From an uncultured Rothia sp. (GTDB lineage: Bacteria; Actinomycetota; Actinomycetes; Actinomycetales; Micrococcaceae), in the NCBI GenBank assembly GCA_937935205.1, contig CALGXU010000477.1, positions 1-6,264 on the forward strand: 6,264 bases of DNA. Reading direction: 5' to 3'. A model generated the notes under the pieces. It searched no databases and had not been told where the DNA came from. It saw only the letters and a program-made list of their open reading frames with translations. Below are positions 5,678 through 6,264 of this stretch, piece by piece (the stretch's first letter is position 1; each line of letters opens with the position of its first letter). The position numbers were made by a program, and so were the translations under genes.

Positions 5678-5791
5678 GGTCCCGCGCTTGCGTCACGCTT
5701 TTGCGTGTCGCCTGGTCTTCACCCAGGGCACCCCACCGCGGAGGAGGGTTGCCGGCCAGCTAGCTGGGGCTTATCGCTGGCGCTCTTGACC
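5678..5791 (-). ncRNA. SAM-IV riboswitch aptamer
   Basis: This is the S-adenosylmethionine-sensing leader of metY. In minus sense the conserved run begins GGTCAAGAG (5791-5783). Stem CCAGC/GCTGG (5780-5776 with 5760-5756) holds an inner AGCCCCAGCT hairpin. The SAM-I/SAM-IV core then follows, GGC-AA-CCC (5753-5746) facing GGG-GT-GCC (5733-5727 region). The closing GACC (5717-5714) pairs with the 5' GGTC as P1. The 3' part has a small hairpin CACGC-AAAA-GCGTG (5707-5694) and the tail CAAGCGCGGGACC (5690-5678), which is typical of SAM-IV and absent from SAM-I. It agrees closely with my memory of the Mycobacterium tuberculosis SAM-IV RNA, including CCGGCAACCCTCC and CGCGGTGGGGTGCCC. P1 has four pairs and then an A-A mismatch. 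SAM-IV RNAs commonly precede metY/metX genes in actinobacteria and repress them when SAM is bound. Confidence 0.93.
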
Positions 5792-5803
5792 TGTATTCAG
5801 GGT

Positions 5804-5828
5804 GTCATAGGGCGCGGGGCGGGGTCAA
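5804..5828 (-). promoter_or_regulatory. Tentative promoter elements for the metY leader
   Basis: In minus sense TTGACC (5828-5823) resembles a -35 box and TATGAC (5809-5804) a -10 box, and a start near 5797 would lie just before the aptamer. The 13-bp spacing is too short for an ordinary sigma-70-type promoter, so one of the two is probably not used as such; an activator-dependent promoter is another possibility. Confidence 0.3.
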
Positions 5829-5874
5829 GGATTTTGTGGGTGCGCGGCACTTTAAGACATTTCATTGCAAAGAT

Positions 5875-5890
5875 GACGTTTTTTAACGTC
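5875..5890. repeat. Palindrome GACGTT-TTTT-AACGTC
   Basis: A perfect 6-bp dyad with a four-base spacer lies in the AT-rich middle of the divergent metY/ABC intergenic region. It is about 85 bases upstream of the riboswitch start in metY sense and 150 bases before the -10 candidates of the ABC gene. It may be an operator for either gene or a small hairpin. Related ACGTTA/TAACGT words occur at 5917-5922 and 5884-5889. Confidence 0.4.
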
Positions 5891-6130
5891 TGTAACAAAA
5901 AATCGCCTGCAACAAAACGTTAGTGACGATTCCGGGACACTCCGAGGGCGAGGCAATCGAGATGCGGAGGCGCCCCCACCATCCACATAGTAACCCTCAT
6001 CACTTTTAATCGTGCTTTTCGGTACACTGGGACTACGCATACACTCGTGCGGGGCTTCACACACGTCGCCTACCCCTCGCCTACCCTTCCGGCGCAGAAG
6101 CCGGAAAACCGACCTCAAAGGTTGTCCATT
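5891..6130 (+). other. Upstream region of the ABC transporter gene
   Basis: No gene is credible in this stretch. Two TACACT boxes (6023-6028 and 6040-6045) are -10 candidates without a clear -35, predicting starts near 6035 or 6052 and a leader of about 80-100 bases. The leader holds a tandem TCGCCTACCC repeat (6066-6075, 6077-6086) and a hairpin TTCCGGC-N6-GCCGGAA (6087-6106). A weak Shine-Dalgarno AAAGG (6117-6121) lies nine bases before the ATG. The rest shows nothing I can name. Confidence 0.4.
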
Positions 6131-6264
6131 ATGTCTCTCGTTCTCGATGCGGCGCAGCTTAGCCGCATCTTTGGCACGGGCGAACGCGCCTTCACCGCCG
6201 TCAACCGTGTGTCCCTTCGCATCAGCTCCGGTGAAATTCATGCTCTCCTCGGCCCCAATGGTGC
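6131..6264 (+). CDS. ABC transporter ATP-binding protein (N-terminal fragment)
   Basis: Only the first 44 codons are inside the window. They carry the usual opening of an ABC ATPase: strand 1 with an aromatic residue (LSRIFGTGERAFTAVNRVSL), then ISSGEIHALLGPNGA. Here GPNG (41-44) begins the Walker A P-loop, which continues past the edge. The ATG is supported by the correct distance to Walker A (about 40 residues) and by a weak Shine-Dalgarno. The family couples ATP hydrolysis to transport at the cytoplasmic face of the membrane. The sequence resembles ATPases of export (ABC-2 type) systems more than importers, but the substrate is not visible. It is transcribed away from metY, and nothing seen links it to methionine supply. 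Confidence 0.85.
   Translation, partial: MSLVLDAAQLSRIFGTGERAFTAVNRVSLRISSGEIHALLGPNG

Noticed and set aside
5574..5696. N-terminal extension of metY
   Set aside because: The extra codons fall in the riboswitch and its expression platform; the ATG at 5573 has the good Shine-Dalgarno and matches family length.
5678..5791. Reading the metY leader as a SAM-I (S-box) riboswitch
   Set aside because: The binding core is shared, but the 3' hairpin and CAAGCGCGGG tail beyond P1 are those of SAM-IV.
5852..6241. Minus-strand open frame overlapping the metY upstream region and the ABC gene start
   Set aside because: It lies antisense to the recognisable ABC ATPase start and across the promoter region, with no family resemblance.

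Overview
The window reads as part of a moderately high-GC actinobacterial chromosome. A SAM-IV class riboswitch (a class found essentially in Actinobacteria), two apparently leaderless regulator genes, a TipA-type MerR regulator and GC-rich hairpin terminators between short genes all point that way. A member of the Micrococcaceae (for example Rothia) would fit, but that is a guess from general character and not a match I could test.

Layout. Positions 1-134 hold at most the C-terminal tail of a plus-strand gene, followed by a hairpin terminator (135-177). A minus-strand serine hydrolase of the phospholipase/carboxylesterase family (186-938) is divergent from a plus-strand TipA-like MerR regulator (1033-1848). 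The 94-bp gap carries a MerR-type promoter with a 19-bp spacer on the plus strand and a -10 box on the minus strand; both place the transcript start at the start codon. A bidirectional terminator (1931-1969) separates the TipA-like gene from a convergent small MerR regulator (2005-2355, minus). A gene-free stretch (2356-2724) contains that regulator's promoter and the terminator of the next operon.

The second half is a methionine biosynthesis unit read from the minus strand: SAM-IV riboswitch (5791-5678) -> metY (5573-4227) -> hairpin with a UACG tetraloop (4212-4171) -> metX (4038-2725) -> terminator (2559-2525). MetX acetylates homoserine from acetyl-CoA, and MetY replaces the acetate with sulfide to give homocysteine, the direct precursor of methionine and then SAM. 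SAM binding to the leader should shut the unit down, with the ribosome binding site of metY in a short hairpin as the probable output.

At the right edge, divergent from metY, the first 44 codons of an ABC transporter ATPase start at 6131 and run off the window just inside the Walker A motif.

I did not find a wholly new system. The points most worth following are the predicted long/short dual product of the TipA-like gene together with the absence of the thiopeptide-binding cysteine, and the layout of the riboswitch expression platform plus the intergenic hairpin in metY-metX.
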